DNA of 64,000 bases, taken from assembly GCA_037043235.1 (NCBI GenBank), contig JAWRVZ010000289.1, positions 518,165 through 582,164 of the forward strand. The letters are read 5' to 3'. The notes beneath the pieces are model-generated. The model did no database searches and was not told the DNA's origin. It saw only the letters and a program-made list of their open reading frames with translations. The translations under genes were made by a program, and so were the position numbers. Below, one piece after another: positions 23,506-35,419 of the stretch; the first letter of the stretch is position 1; the number at the start of each line of letters is the position of its first letter. This stretch comes from Rhodeus uyekii. Taxonomy: Eukaryota; Chordata; Actinopteri; Cypriniformes; Acheilognathidae.

Positions 23506-24530
23506 TACATATTACGTCAAATTTAGTTGTTTTGTTAAGTTTTGAACTTTATTGTACAATATGATTGCATGGCTATATGCAGATTCTCAAATCATATTCA
23601 TATCTGCGCTATGCTGTGTGTCACTCGTATGCCGCCGGGGAAACGCTCTGCTCCGAGCCGTGGACGTTTCCACTCGAAACCCATTTGTTCTCCTTCTCCA
23701 AACCATTTCTAAAATAGCCATTTAAACCCCTAAGGACTTTCATGCACTCAAGTCATAGACGGAGAGGGAAAAAGGCAAACGGGTTGGAAAAAACACCAGC
23801 TGAAATAAAACCCTGAAAAATGTGTCCTTTGGCCCCCTTCCAGCGGAGCGAGTGCCTGTGGCTCTCACAGGCCTAAACGTGCTTCCGTAGCGTCATCCTC
23901 GTCTTGTGGATTTGGGAAACGCAGTGTTCCCGGGAGACTTCTGAATGCCCTCGTTTGCAGTTACCAGCGTTATAAAGCGAGCGGTCGGGCGCTCTGGACG
24001 ACTGCGGAGGCTTTAAATAAACACAGTATGTTTGAATTTCCCCCAGAGCTGGAGGTGTGAAATAGCTGCCATCTGCACCCTCCGGCTATGCAGAAATACC
24101 TCTTACCCTCCATCCCTCTCCCTCTCCCTCCTCTCACCATCCTCCTTTTGTAATGAAAAGGTGTTTGTTGTAAAGGAAGAGTTGACTACCTGAGACGCTA
24201 TAAATTACTGCTTTTAAAAGAAGACACAGAAAGTACTCCGCCCTGTGGTGCAATTCCACAGCGGAGATCATGTTTCTGGGAAAACCAGGCATGTTTTCTG
24301 AGCTGTGACGCGCAGTGCTCTTCCAGAAAACTTGCATTGCTTGAAAAAGTTGGCAACCCTTAACAATAGGGTTGGGAATTGAAAATTGATTATGCTTGAT
24401 TACAATGGAAAATCCTCTTATCAAATCCTTTTGTGTTCCTTTAAGAAGACTGAACTGATTTCTCCTTCTCTTTGCACTTGCATGGACAAATACAAAAAAA
24501 AATTGTAAAAATGTGGTCAGTAATGTCTTA
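23506..24530. other. fgfr1 intron 2, repeat-poor GC-richer segment
   Basis: Between two transposons lies about 1 kb that carries no recognisable repeat and is GC-richer than the rest of the intron (for example 23625-24130). It contains no open frame with a known domain. It is a candidate for conserved non-coding sequence by position and composition only. Confidence 0.35.
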
Positions 24531-24534
24531 AGTA

Positions 24535-25668
24535 CAGTAATACTGTAAGACGCGAGCGTCCCGACATATGAGTGTTCTGAGATACGAGCAAGACCTCAAG
24601 CAGTTTTAGCTTTGAGATATGAGTAAATATTTGAGATGCGAGTAAATATTTGAGATGCGAGTAAATATTTGAGATGCGAGTAAATATTTGAGATGCGAGT
24701 AAATATTTGAGATGCGAGTAAATATTTGAGATATGAGTAAATATTTGAGATACGAGTGAATATTTGAGATATGAGTAAATATTTGAGATGCGAGTGAATA
24801 TTTGAGATGCGAGTGAATATTTGAGATGCGAGTGAATATTTGAGATATGAGTAAATATTTGAGATGCGAGTAAATATTTGAGATATGAGTAAATATTTGA
24901 GATGCGAGTGAATATTTGAGATATGAGTAAATATTTGAGATGCGAGTAAATATTTGAGATGCGAGTAAATATTTGAGATGCGAGTAAATATTTGAGATGC
25001 GAGTAAATATTTGAGATATGAGTAAATATTTGAGATATGAGTGAATATTTGAGATACGAGTGAATATTTGAGATATGAGTAAATATTTGAGATGCGAGTG
25101 AATATTTGAGATGCGAGTAAATATTTGAGATGCGAGTGAATATTTGAGATCCGAGCAGCTGAGAGATGTGGACGCTAGGTGTTCAGCACTCGGATCCCAC
25201 ACGCCTCACTCGTCGATTTCCATACGCTTCTCCCGCGAGTCTTCCTGTGGTGTGTGTTATATACATTTATGGGTAATTGCATATGATCTCCACTAGAGGC
25301 AGCTTGGTTTTACAGCGGGGGTTACCGGGGGCAACGAGTGATTCACCAGTATTAAGCTGGGAGCAGCACGAGTTATGAGTGTTCAATAATAATCAATATG
25401 AGCTTCTGAGTCTATCCAATATACGTAATCCCTCCCTCCTCCTCCTCCGCACATGCCACTAATGTAGCGTCTGTCTCAAAGGTAAGAACTCATAATTAAA
25501 ACTCTATAGCAATTAAAAACATGTTTTTCCATTGTTATTAGCACTAATAAGGGACTTTTTTTAGAGGGATGGTACGGATTAATTTTTTTCTGTTATTTCT
25601 TATGGGAAAAGATGATTTGAGATACGAGCAATGCGAGTTACGAGCTCGTCCTGGAACAGATTATTAGT
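24535..25668. mobile_element. Tigger-like element carrying a minisatellite
   Basis: The left end reads cagtaatactgtaagacgcg, next to TA. The right end reads gagttacgagctcgtcctgg then aacagattattag, the same cgagctcctggaac motif seen in the other Tigger-like MITEs. The subterminal motif gagatacgagc of the element has expanded into the minisatellite at 24611-25149. Confidence 0.5.
24611..25149. repeat. 19-bp minisatellite, about 28 units
   Basis: Unit tttgagatgcgagtaaata, with variants at two positions (atg/tatg/acg before the gag, and taaata/tgaata). It has few length changes over about 530 bp. It creates a spurious 198-codon minus-strand ORF with a 19-residue period, because 19 is not a multiple of 3 and no frame contains a stop. 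Confidence 0.95.
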
Positions 25669-27600
25669 GTAAATGTAAACTTTATAATGAAAACGTATGT
25701 GTAACAGTATATTGGATCCATGCAGCAGTTCTTTTGTAACTATATTTTATTTATAAAGTGCATTATTATTTTATATTTGATTACAATTTGTGTACCTGAA
25801 AACGCTTTAGCCGGTGTTCAATATTTTGCAATAAGACTTAGAATCAATGTGAATGATTTCAATTTGTACCTTATTGGAATTGAAATTAGGAATCAGAATC
25901 GTTAATTTAAATGATCTAACACCGTAAACGTGCTGCAGGGGATAGACGTTTCTTTTCTGACTATTCTGATCATATATTTCAGTTTCCTGCTTTTCTTTTG
26001 AACACCTCCATGAACGATTTTGTTGTGACTATATATAAGGGAGGAAGATCCAACCAGAATGTGACGAATTACCTTTTACCCACTTAATGCCTGACAGCCA
26101 AATGGCCAAGCGCACTGAAACCCTCTCAGGACAGAGCACTTCTCCTGCTCTCCCTCAGGCCTCCTGTGGTGTAAACGATAGTTTCAGCTGTCGATGACTG
26201 ACTGACACTCCAGGTTTTGGTTACATTAGTTTTTTCTCTTGGTGGGAACAACCTGCACAAATTCCTTAAGCAGCATTTTAACTTTAAACCCTAAATGATA
26301 TGACCCTTTCAAAGGCCCAAGATATGTTTCATTGAAAGTGAAAAAACTGAAGTATATCATACTTTATCTTTACACGTCATTCAAAAATGTTTGTTTTTGG
26401 GCCGCGTCCTAATAATCCACTAAACGTTAGTAGACTGTTCACCAAGATTGTATTATTCGGTTAATAAACTCCATTGGAAGTGGCAAATTCCTGCAGTCGA
26501 TGAGGGAAAGCTCGTCCTTCTGGTAATTACAGTACGCTGGACAGGAAATCAAACTCAAATGTGGATTATCATTGAAACGTGCGAGTAGAAGCTGCTTTAC
26601 CGTGTTAACCCAGATAAATGTGTGATATTGTTAGTCTTTCTGCTGCGTCACGAATATGAACCTCACGGACATGAGAAACATCTCTAGAAAGATTGAAATG
26701 TCTACCTTTAATCCAAACAAATACTCTTTATGTGCGTTTCTCTCTAAAGGCTCGTCCACTCTTCAGAGTAAATGGCATTGTCAACTTCATCTTTGCAGCT
26801 GAAACTGACTCCGAAAACACTATTTATAAATAATAAAAATGTCTCTTTGCAATCCCCCCCCCCATCCGATATATTCATAATCATTACTTTTGCCAGGGTT
26901 TTTCGGCGTGCTTTAATTTGCCCTACTTTCTTTAATTTGTATAATTTGATACTTCATGCCTTTATATCATTAATCATGAACATTAACTGAATTAATCTAT
27001 CGTTAATGATAATACATTACTTTTAGTATTTTATATTAAAGGTATTTATAATATTTTCAGTTTAATTTTAGTAATTTGTTATGAGCTTGAGTCATTTTTA
27101 CTATAATTATTTAGCATTTCTATTTAGCTATTTAGTGTAGTTTTATTTCAATCGTATTGTTTGTTTACATTTTTCATCTAATAATATTTCTGATTTATTT
27201 GATTTCAGCTTTATTTCAGTTAAAACTCTATTTATAACCGTCGTACTTTGACTAGAGCTCATTGTCTTTGGTGTTTTGTCCACAGTTATGACACTTGATT
27301 TTAACATGATTTCCTACTTCAAACCTTTTTCAGTGAACCGGTTGTGAATCACTATATTCAAAAACACAATTTCCTGATTTGCTTGTCGCTCAATGGTTCC
27401 CCGGTACTTGAAGGATATTGTTAACGTGTGTTTCCATTGCTCGTGGATCATGTCTTTAATGCATCACACTTTCCTTATTCCTGCCACGTCATTCTCTCTG
27501 TAAAACACGCTGACTGTCTGAAAGCAGATGAATAAATACTCTGGGGAAACAATGGCTGTGATTGAGCAGGGCGCTGATCTCATTCCTGCCTCTGCTGCAG
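25669..27600. other. fgfr1 intron 2, AT-rich unassigned
   Basis: AT-rich intron DNA with a poly-C run at 26860-26869. No gene, RNA or repeat is recognised. Confidence 0.4.
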
Positions 27601-27605
27601 ATCTC

Positions 27606-27643
27606 ACGCGCGCGCGTGCGTGCGTGCGTGTGTGTGTGTGTGT
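27606..27643. repeat. Alternating CG/TG tract
   Basis: Thirty-eight bases of unbroken purine-pyrimidine alternation, (CG)n passing into (TGCG)n and then (TG)n. A second (GT)n run lies at 27767-27791. Such tracts can adopt Z-DNA. Confidence 0.85.
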
Positions 27644-28099
27644 TCATGGGCACATTTACGTGTAGGCAAGCAGTGATTGTTTGTACAACCGAGGCCATTG
27701 TGAACAAATATTATTAGCATCCGAGTCCTTTTGTGGGCTTTAATTGACGCAGGCTAGCATTCGGCAGGTGTGTGTGTGTGTGTGTGTGTGTATTCTCTGT
27801 TTCTTTTGGTGTCACACTGAGCCCACACCTTCGTTAATCACAGGTAATGGACTGCTAGTCAGAGTAATCAAATTTGGTGACAAAATGAACTTACTAGTCG
27901 CATTTCACTCTTTCTGTTATTCTTTGTCTCGGAGACTAAACCTCTGAGATGTTTCTCATCTTTTTCTGACTTTTTTTTCATTTGCATTTGCTCTGGCTCT
28001 ATCGTTCATGGTTTCCTCTTCTTGACCGTCGTTCTCTCTCTCTCTCATGAAAGGAAATCCCTGTGGTCATTCTTTTCTTGTATTGCTTCCTCCCTTGAA

Positions 28100-28101
28100 T
28101 C

Positions 28102-28167
<66 letters not shown>

Positions 28168-28190
28168 GCATTCTCGAGTCTCACTCGCTC

Positions 28191-28231
<41 letters not shown>

Positions 28232-28254
28232 GCGTTCTCGAGTCTCACTCGCTC

Positions 28255-28293
<39 letters not shown>

Positions 28294-28320
28294 GCGTTCT
28301 CGAGTCTCACTCGCTCACCT
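28100..28320. repeat. CT tract with 60-bp higher-order repeat
   Basis: Long (CT)n runs are separated by a conserved spacer (ccagc(a/g)ttctcgagtctc then actcgctcac) repeated three times, so the array is a tandem of about 70-bp units. The open frames through it are repeat artefacts. Confidence 0.9.
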
Positions 28321-29829
28321 CTTACTTTGTTCATCGCCAAAAAAAATCCCTTTCATGATTTACCATAATTAATATGATTTTCAGGCATGTCAATCATTCT
28401 TTTCCGAATGGCTTGCAGCAGGAAAGAAAAAATGCAACGGCTATTCCAGCTGGGTTGCTTTTCCAAAAATATGGACTTTAATCCAACCTAATCTGGTCAG
28501 AGAATCTGGAAGATTAATGTCTTGAGACTTCATGAGGCGTGACATGACAGGCTGCATCTTTTCTTAAAGTTAGTTGAGTTAAAATTAGGGCTGTTTGATT
28601 AATCATAATAAAACGCTTATACTTTTATTCTCATTAGCTGACTTCAAAAGTTTTTCATCTTCTACCACAAGCAACTGAACCCGCAATTCATTTCGGCAAC
28701 ACATGACATCACATTTAAAGGAAATGAGAACGTCCCACAAGTTATTGTGCTGCTTCTTATTTTGTGTTTTATAAAATGCTCGGGCCGTATTCACAAAAAC
28801 ATCTTAAGACTAAAAGTAGCTCCTAACTTGCCGATTTAGGAGAAGCTCTTAAAAATAATGCAATGTTAGGACTACCAATTTTTTGCCCTAAGAGTATTTC
28901 ACAAAGCATTTTAGCACTAAAACCTGCTCCTAAATCTGTGACAAGTTGGGTGTAGTCAAAAAGACTCCTAAATCACCAGCACTCGTCAGTCACTGCCGTC
29001 CACCCAAAGACACTGGACCGCTTTGAGGCAATAGGCGGTAGAGTCTTCATAAATGACTTGCAGATCTTAATCTGCCATGACATGTAAAGGTTAATTTATG
29101 TGCAGGCAAAATGCATTGAATGGAGAATAAAACCCTGCGGTCAAGTTTTAAATAATGTCCTATTGGCGTTGTTTGCACCTTCCCGATCCACCCCTTTCTT
29201 TCTCTCCCACTTCACTTCCTGTGCACTCGCTGTCCTATCATAGTAAAAAGGCAAAAGCGCCAAAAATAAATCTTAAATAAATAACACCCGATTACGTGTC
29301 CGTTGTATTCACGAGTTCAGGAGAGTGAAGACTTCACTCAGAGAGAGTAGAGTGATTGACTAAACGTAGAGATGCTACTATCCTGATGCTTCATCCACTT
29401 CCTCCCCTCACTCACTCCTTTCATTTGCTCTGTTGTTACAGCGCTTGAATTTCGGCATGGGATTACGTCTATGCACACCATTTAACTCGTTCCCGCAGAT
29501 TTCTTTCCTCACACCCAAAGTGCGCACACATAAAGCCGCCTCTCAGTACTAAACAGAGTTTGTTTTCACTGTTTTCACCTTCACACTTATAAATGATCAA
29601 ATGGAGTAAATTAATAATAGTTCCCTTTCGAGGGCGGGAACGAGACTGTGCACGGAAAAGGTGCAATTGGGAACCTCCCCTTCACGTAAATTTCTGAAAC
29701 CTTATAGGATAACGCCAGTTGACAACTGGCCAATTGTCGCGCGATGCGCTCTGGCTGTCAGACAGTATAAATAGCATAAGCGCAGCATTTGCGTCAGAAT
29801 ATTTCCTTCACACGGACTTATGAACAGTT

Positions 29830-31046
29830 ATGGAATCAACAGGAACTAAATGTAAGGTTTGCGCGGGTCCCATTGACCCGCCGGACACCCACGCGTACTG
29901 CGTCGCCTGTCTGGGACTGGCCCACGCCGAGGATGCCCTGCTGGAGCCTTCCTGCGCGCACTGCGGGGATCTGCCGGGGCGCGCGCTGAGATCCAGGAGG
30001 GACATAGCGCGCAGTATCGCGGGGAAGGGGTCCGCTGCCGCCGTCGAGCCGCTGGCGGGCCCCCCCACACACACGGTGACGGTGACTACGCAGCATGCCG
30101 TCCTCTGCCGTCCCCCCAATCACCAGTTCGCTTCGCGGACTTCCTCCCGGTCGAGGATGACAGAGACGTGGACTCGGTATCCCTCGCTGCATCAGACAGG
30201 GACTGGGCGGCGTCGGAGTGCCTTGACACAGAGGGCCCTCTAGACCTCCAGGAGGAGCTAGTCAGGGTCCTCGAGAGGGCAGTTAGAGAGCTGGACCTGG
30301 ACTGGAGTGCTCCACAGGAGCCCGCGAGAAGTAAGCTGGACTCCTGGTTCCTCCAGTCCAGCCGCCAGCAAGCCGGAGCTAGGAGGGGATCCCCCTTTTT
30401 TCCGGAGGTACATGAGCACGTGGTGAGGTCGTGGTCGGCGCCTCAGTCAGCACGCGCTCACTCCTCACCGCGTGCCATGTTTTCGCACGTGGACGGTGCT
30501 GAAGCCCGGGGTTATGTGCGGGTGCCACCCGTGGAGGAGGCGATGGCGGCGCACCTGTGCCCTTCCTCAACCATGCTGAGCGGAGGTCTGGGGCTGCCGT
30601 CAAAACCGTGCAGGTTCACGGCGCACCAGGCAGAGAAAGCATACACCTCGGCTGGCGAGGCCACGTCCGCGCTCCACTCGATGGCGGTGCTGCAGGTGTT
30701 TCAGGCAAAACTGCTGCAATTGCTGGACGCCGGCAGCATGGACGCGGAGGATGTGAGGGACCTGAGAGCGGCAACGGATTTCGCTCTCATGGCAACCAAG
30801 CGGTCCGCGCAAGCCATCGGCCGCTCTATGGGGTTTTTAGTGGTGCTCCTGAGGCACCTGTGGCTAACTCTGGTGGACCTGAGGGACTCAGACCGGAAAA
30901 TGCTCCTCAACGCACCAATTGCAGCCGCCGGCCTTTTTGGTGGCGCAGTCGAGTCGGTTATGGAAAAATTTTCCAAGGCGCAAAAGCGCGCGAAAGCGAT
31001 GAGCCACGTGATGCCGAGGCGCGCGTACCAGCAGCCCTCAAGGTGA
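29830..31046 (+). pseudogene. DIRS gag-like ORF1, frameshifted
   Basis: The first part (29830 to about 30165) starts MESTGTKCKVCAGPIDPP and holds a cysteine/histidine cluster (CKVC, CVACLGLAH, CAHCG). The frame then changes, and the rest (about 30168-31046) continues as a Leu/Ala-rich gag-like protein (STMLSGGLGLPSKPCRF, EKAYTSAGEATSALHSMAVL, DLRAATDFALMATKRSAQAI). Upstream is the left terminal repeat. Capsid-like function is assumed from position. Confidence 0.7.
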
Positions 31047-33058
31047 CACAGCAATCGGCGGCTGCAGTTCCGGTGGCTTCTCCCCCGGAGCCGGATGTCC
31101 GACGCAAGCAATGGCCGGGGCCCGGGAAGAGGCTTCCCAACATTTCCCCGCCGCTCCCGATACTCGTCGAGCAGCGTGCAGCCTACCCTCCGCTTCATCA
31201 TTTCCTGGAAGCTTGGAGGGCCATTCCAGGCATCTCAGGTTGGTTGCTGGGAATAATTCAGCACGGTTATTCTCTTCAGTTCAGACGCAGACCGTCCCGT
31301 TTCACTGGTGTGGTCCCGTCTCTGGCGCTCCCTCAAAGCGCACCTGTTCTGAGACAGGAGGTTCACAGTCTGCTCGCGAAAGGAGCGATAGAGCGCGTCC
31401 CTCCGAGCGAGCTAGAGAGCGGATTCTACAGCCGCTATTTCGTGGTGCCCAAGAGAGATGGAGGGCTCCGTCCGATTCTGGATCTGAGACCCATCAATCG
31501 CGCGCTCCACAAACGCGCGTTCAAAATGACAACGCTGAAGCAGATACTGGCACAGGTACGTCCCGGAGACTGGCTAGCGTCCGTAGATCTGAAAGAGGCG
31601 TATTTTCATATTCAGATTGCGCCACGCCACAGGCGTTTTCTGAGATTCGCGTTCGAGGGCTCAGCATACCAGTATGCCGTGCTCCCGTTCGGGCTGGCAT
31701 TGGCACCGCGCACGTTCTCAAAATGTGTGGATGCAGCACTTTCCCCCCTCAGAGCGAGCGGAGTGCGCATTCTAAGCTATCTGGACGATTGGCTGATTCT
31801 AGCTCATACAAGGGAGGTGCTAATCAGGCATACAGACATGCTGCTTCATCATCTGGAGTCACTGCGCCTGCGAGTGAACATGCAGAAGAGCATGCTCACC
31901 CCGAGTCAGTATTTAACATATCTAGGTGTGTGCTTCGACTCAGTGGCGATGCGAGCCCGCCTCGCCCCGGAACGCATAGACCATCTCTTCGGCTCTGCGT
32001 GGCTTCAGACAGGACCGGTCTGTTCCCCTGAGGGTTTTCCAGAGGCTTCTCGGTCTTATGGCGTCAGCGTCTTCAGTGTGCCACCTGGGTCTTCTGCAAA
32101 TGCGTCCACTGCAGTTGTGGCTGAAGACCCGTGTCCCGTGGAGAGCGTGGACAGCGGGGCGCATGCGCATCACGGTCTCCCGCAGCTGCATCAGCGCTCT
32201 GGAACCATGGTCCAATCAGGACATGTTCAGCCAGGGGGTTCCCCTTGGGCTGGTGACGACACGCACCGTAGTGACGACAGACGCGTCGAGCTCAGGTTGG
32301 GGTGCAACATGCGAGGGCGTTCCGACTTCCGGTCTATGGTCGGAGTCACAGAGCGAGTGGCATATCAACCGCCTGGAGCTGAAAGCGGTATGTTTGGACC
32401 TAAGGGCTTTCCTGCCGCAAATAGAACAGCAGCATGTGTTGATTCGCACCGACAACATGTCCGTGGTTTCATACATAAATCGCCAAGGCGGCGTGCGCTC
32501 CAGGGCCCTGTTCGAGCTGGCAACGAGCCTCCTGCTGTGGGCAGATCAACATCTCCTCTCCATCAGAGCTTCGCACATCCCTGTGTACTAAACCGCGGGG
32601 CAGACATGCTTTCGAGGAACGGGATTCCTCACGGAGAGTGGAGGCTTCACTCAAAGGTGGTGCAAATGATCTGGGATCGCTTCTGGAGGGCAGAAGTGGA
32701 TCTGTTTGCGACGATCGAGAACGCGCACTGCCCGCTGTTTTTCTCCCTGTCGCACGCCCCTCTAGCGGGGGACGCTCTGACATCGCGTTGGCCAAGAGCC
32801 AGGTTGTACGCGTTTCCCCCGGTAAAAATTCTGCCTTTAGTCCTATGCAAAATAAGGGAGGAAAGAGCGTCGGTGATCCTAGTCGCCCCGAACTGGCCGA
32901 ATCAGCCTTGGTTCCCGGACCTACGAGAGTTGCTGGCAGCCCCCCCGTGGCGGATTCCCGTCAGCAAGAATCTACTGTCTCAAGCGAGCGGCGAGATATG
33001 GCATCCCAGCCCCGAGCTGTGGAGCCTGCACGCGTGGCCGCTTCAGGGGCCTTAGAAG
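31040..33058 (+). pseudogene. DIRS reverse transcriptase and RNase H, frameshifted
   Basis: The RT core is intact in one frame to about 31990: GFYSRYFVVPKRDGGLRPI, DLKEAYFHIQIAPRHR, YAVLPFGLALAPRTFSK and the catalytic YLDDWL (31778-31795). The next part, RNase H, is in another frame (about 32058-32591) with TTDASSSGWGA, HINRLELKAV and IRTDNMSVVSYINRQGG. It stops at 32589-32591, and the C-terminal part (NRGADMLSRNGIPHGEW to SLHAWPLQGP) is back in the first frame. So there are at least two frameshifts. Confidence 0.88.
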
Positions 33059-34055
33059 AGCTCGCACTACCTTCTCGTGTGCTGGAGACTCTCGCGGAGT
33101 CTCGCGCACCTTCCACGAGACGCCTTTATTCCCTGAAATGGGGAGTGTTCGTGAAATGGTGCAACGAGCACAATATCGACCCGGTGAGCTGTCCCGTGTC
33201 AGATGTGTTACAGTTTTTACAGCTCCGGCTGGATGACGGGAGTGTTCCGTCTACTCTAAAGGTCTATGTGGCCGCTGTCGCCTCGTTTCGTTCACCGGAC
33301 GACGGGCAATCGATCGGGAGGCATCCACTAATGGTCAGATTTCTCAGAGGTGCGAGGAGATTACACCGCCCACGCCCCCCATCGGTTCCGCTGTGGGATT
33401 TGGCGCTGGTTCTGAGAGCTCTCTCTCTGCCGCCGTTTGAGCCCTTGGAATCGGTCGCGATTAAGGAGCTTTCGCAGAAGACGGCGCTGCTTCTCACACT
33501 GGCATCGGCTAAGCGCATTGGGGACTTGCATGCGTTCTCAGTGAGTGACGATTGTATTCGTTTCGGGCCCGGAGACTGCAGTGTTACTCTCCGGCCGAGA
33601 CCTGGCTTCGTGCCAAAATCACTCTCTACTCCATTTAAAGCACAAGTAGTTTCTCTGCTCGCCTTGTCTTCAGAGCCGTCAACCTCACGGGACATCGGCG
33701 CTCAGAGGGCTATCTGCCCCGTCAGGGCTTTGCGTATTTACTTGGACCGATCCGCCACATTCCGACAGTCGGACCAGCTCTTTGTGTGCTATGGTGGCGC
33801 TACTAGAGGAAATGCTGTCTCTAAACAGAGGCTTTCTCACTGGATAGTGGACGCTATTGCTTTGACTTATGCGAATCAGGGACAGGAATGCCCTCTCAAC
33901 ATCAGAGCTCACTCGACGAGAGGGCCTGGTCTAGAGGTACGTCAATACAGGATATCTGTTTTGCTGCTGGCTGGTCTTCTCAGAACACCTTCGCCAGGTT
34001 TTATAAACTGGATGTTCCATCTTTGGCGTCTCAAGTGCTTTCGGTGAGTAATTGA
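32998..34055 (+). pseudogene. DIRS tyrosine recombinase, frameshifted
   Basis: The likely start is the ATG at 32998, overlapping the end of the RT/RNase H frame as is usual in DIRS. An N-terminal core-binding part (ESRAPSTRRLYSLKWGVFV, PSTLKVYVAAVASF) is followed by the catalytic half. The first arginine is in ASAKRIGDLHAFS, then ICPVRALRIYLD, and then the H-x-x-R in AHSTRG (about 33910). Just after that the frame is lost by a small deletion. The last catalytic part (QDICFAAGW and ARFYKLDVPSL with the nucleophile tyrosine) is in another frame and ends at the TGA at 34053-34055. All catalytic positions are therefore present but not in one frame. Confidence 0.88.
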
Positions 34056-34800
34056 ATCAATTATTCCTGGGATATTGCTACTTTTCTCAAAATACAGTTG
34101 TTACTGCTTTGCTGTTGACGCTGGGGATTTCTGTACAGTAGTTTGTGCTTATGTGCTCACTGTCACCGCTTTGCCGTTGACGCTATGCGCTCACACTAGT
34201 TTTACTTTAATGCTTTCTGAATAGTCACGTCTGCCCTGTAATAGCACAGCCCGCTATTTTTCATGCTGCTGATATGCAAATTTTGACAAGCTTTAGCTAA
34301 GATTTCATTGGCTTAGCTGCACCTATCAGTAGTGAGCACACGTGGCGACGTTGCCATTGGACGAGCTGTGTTTGGTGTATGTTTCCCTGTATCAGACTGG
34401 TCTAAGTCTCAATCACGGCGGGATTGAACACCGTTCCCAAATGCACCTTTTCCGTGCACCGTCTCGTTCCCACCCTCGAAAGGGAACGTCTCCGGTTACT
34501 ATCGTAACCTCCGTTCCCTGAGAGAGGCGGGAACGAGACGGTGCAACGTCCGCCGTGTTCGTCGCTTGACCAGCTGTGCCGTGTTCAGTCATGATTCTGA
34601 TGCAAATGCCGTGCTTATGCCATTTATACTGTCTGACAGCCAGAGCGCATCGCGCGACAATTGGCCAGTTGTCAACTGGCGTTATCCTATAAGGTTTCAG
34701 AAATTTACGTGAAGGGGAGGTTCCCAAATGCACCTTTTCCGTGCACCGTCTCGTTCCCGCCTCTCTCAGGGAACGGAGGTTACGATAGTAACCGGAGACG

Positions 34801-35419
34801 TTTTCCATGCCGTCCGAGGGGAGGCTCATAGTTTAGCCCAATCCCAGAGTACTTCTCCTTATCACCGACCAAGAGTCAAGGACAGAAAACTGTCGAGGTA
34901 AATAGGTGAGTCGGCTGTGTATCAGCTCTTCTCGAGCTGATTAGATTGATCATCCTCCCGAACGTTGCTTATAAAACATCATACGTCACTGGGTGTTAGG
35001 AGGCCAGCAGGGGGCGTCACCCTGTGGTCTGTGTGGGTCCTAATGCCCCAGTGATGGGGACTCTATGCTGTAACAAGCACCATCCTCCAGATGAGACGTT
35101 AAATCGAGGTCCTGATTCTCTGTGTTTATTAAAATTCCCAGGATGTCCTTTGTAAAGAGTCCTGGTCAGATTTGGCCATTGGTCTCGTCCCATCATGGCC
35201 TTTTAATCATCCTGACTGGCTTCATCACTGTCTCCTCTCCACCAATAAACTGGCTCAATATGGCTGCCGTCGCATCATCCAGCTCATACATATAATTGTT
35301 TAATAATGACACTTAGCCTACATATTTAAAAAAAAATTGAATATGGCAACATTTTTATTTTTAAATCTTTATTTGAATGTGTCAACATGACACCTCGTTC
35401 TACGATGTTTTTATGATTA
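34801..35419 (+). repeat. Common fish interspersed repeat (SINE/LINE-tail-like)
   Basis: About 35000-35290 contains blocks I recognise as widespread in teleost genomes (gatgagacgttaaatcgagg, cccaggatgtcctttg, atatggctgccgtcgcatca). The family name is not asserted. It lies between the DIRS element and a Tigger-like MITE. Confidence 0.5.

Larger units (their letters stand above)
29621..34800 (+). mobile_element. DIRS-type tyrosine-recombinase retrotransposon
   Basis: A 5.2-kb element with inverted terminal repeats of about 175 bp: 29621-29797 against 34607-34783, with a longer outer arm on the right to 34800. Between the coding region and the right repeat, 34433-34545 is an internal complementary region. 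It is the complement of the left end joined to the complement of the right end through cgaaagggaacgtctccgg. This is the hallmark of DIRS, which replicates through a circle and integrates by a tyrosine recombinase rather than an integrase. The order is gag, RT/RNase H, recombinase. All reading frames are broken at least once, so this copy is inactive, but its structure is complete. Confidence 0.93.

Noticed and set aside
24606..25202. 198-codon minus-strand ORF
   Set aside because: It is the translation of a 19-bp minisatellite; the 19-residue protein period follows from the repeat length and there is no non-repeat domain.
28022..28372. Two overlapping + strand ORFs of 103 and 116 codons
   Set aside because: They read through CT repeats and give Ser-Leu runs only.
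30557..31000. N-terminal 150 codons of the 832-codon DIRS frame
   Set aside because: This part is the out-of-frame shadow of the gag-like ORF; RT similarity begins only after about 31040.
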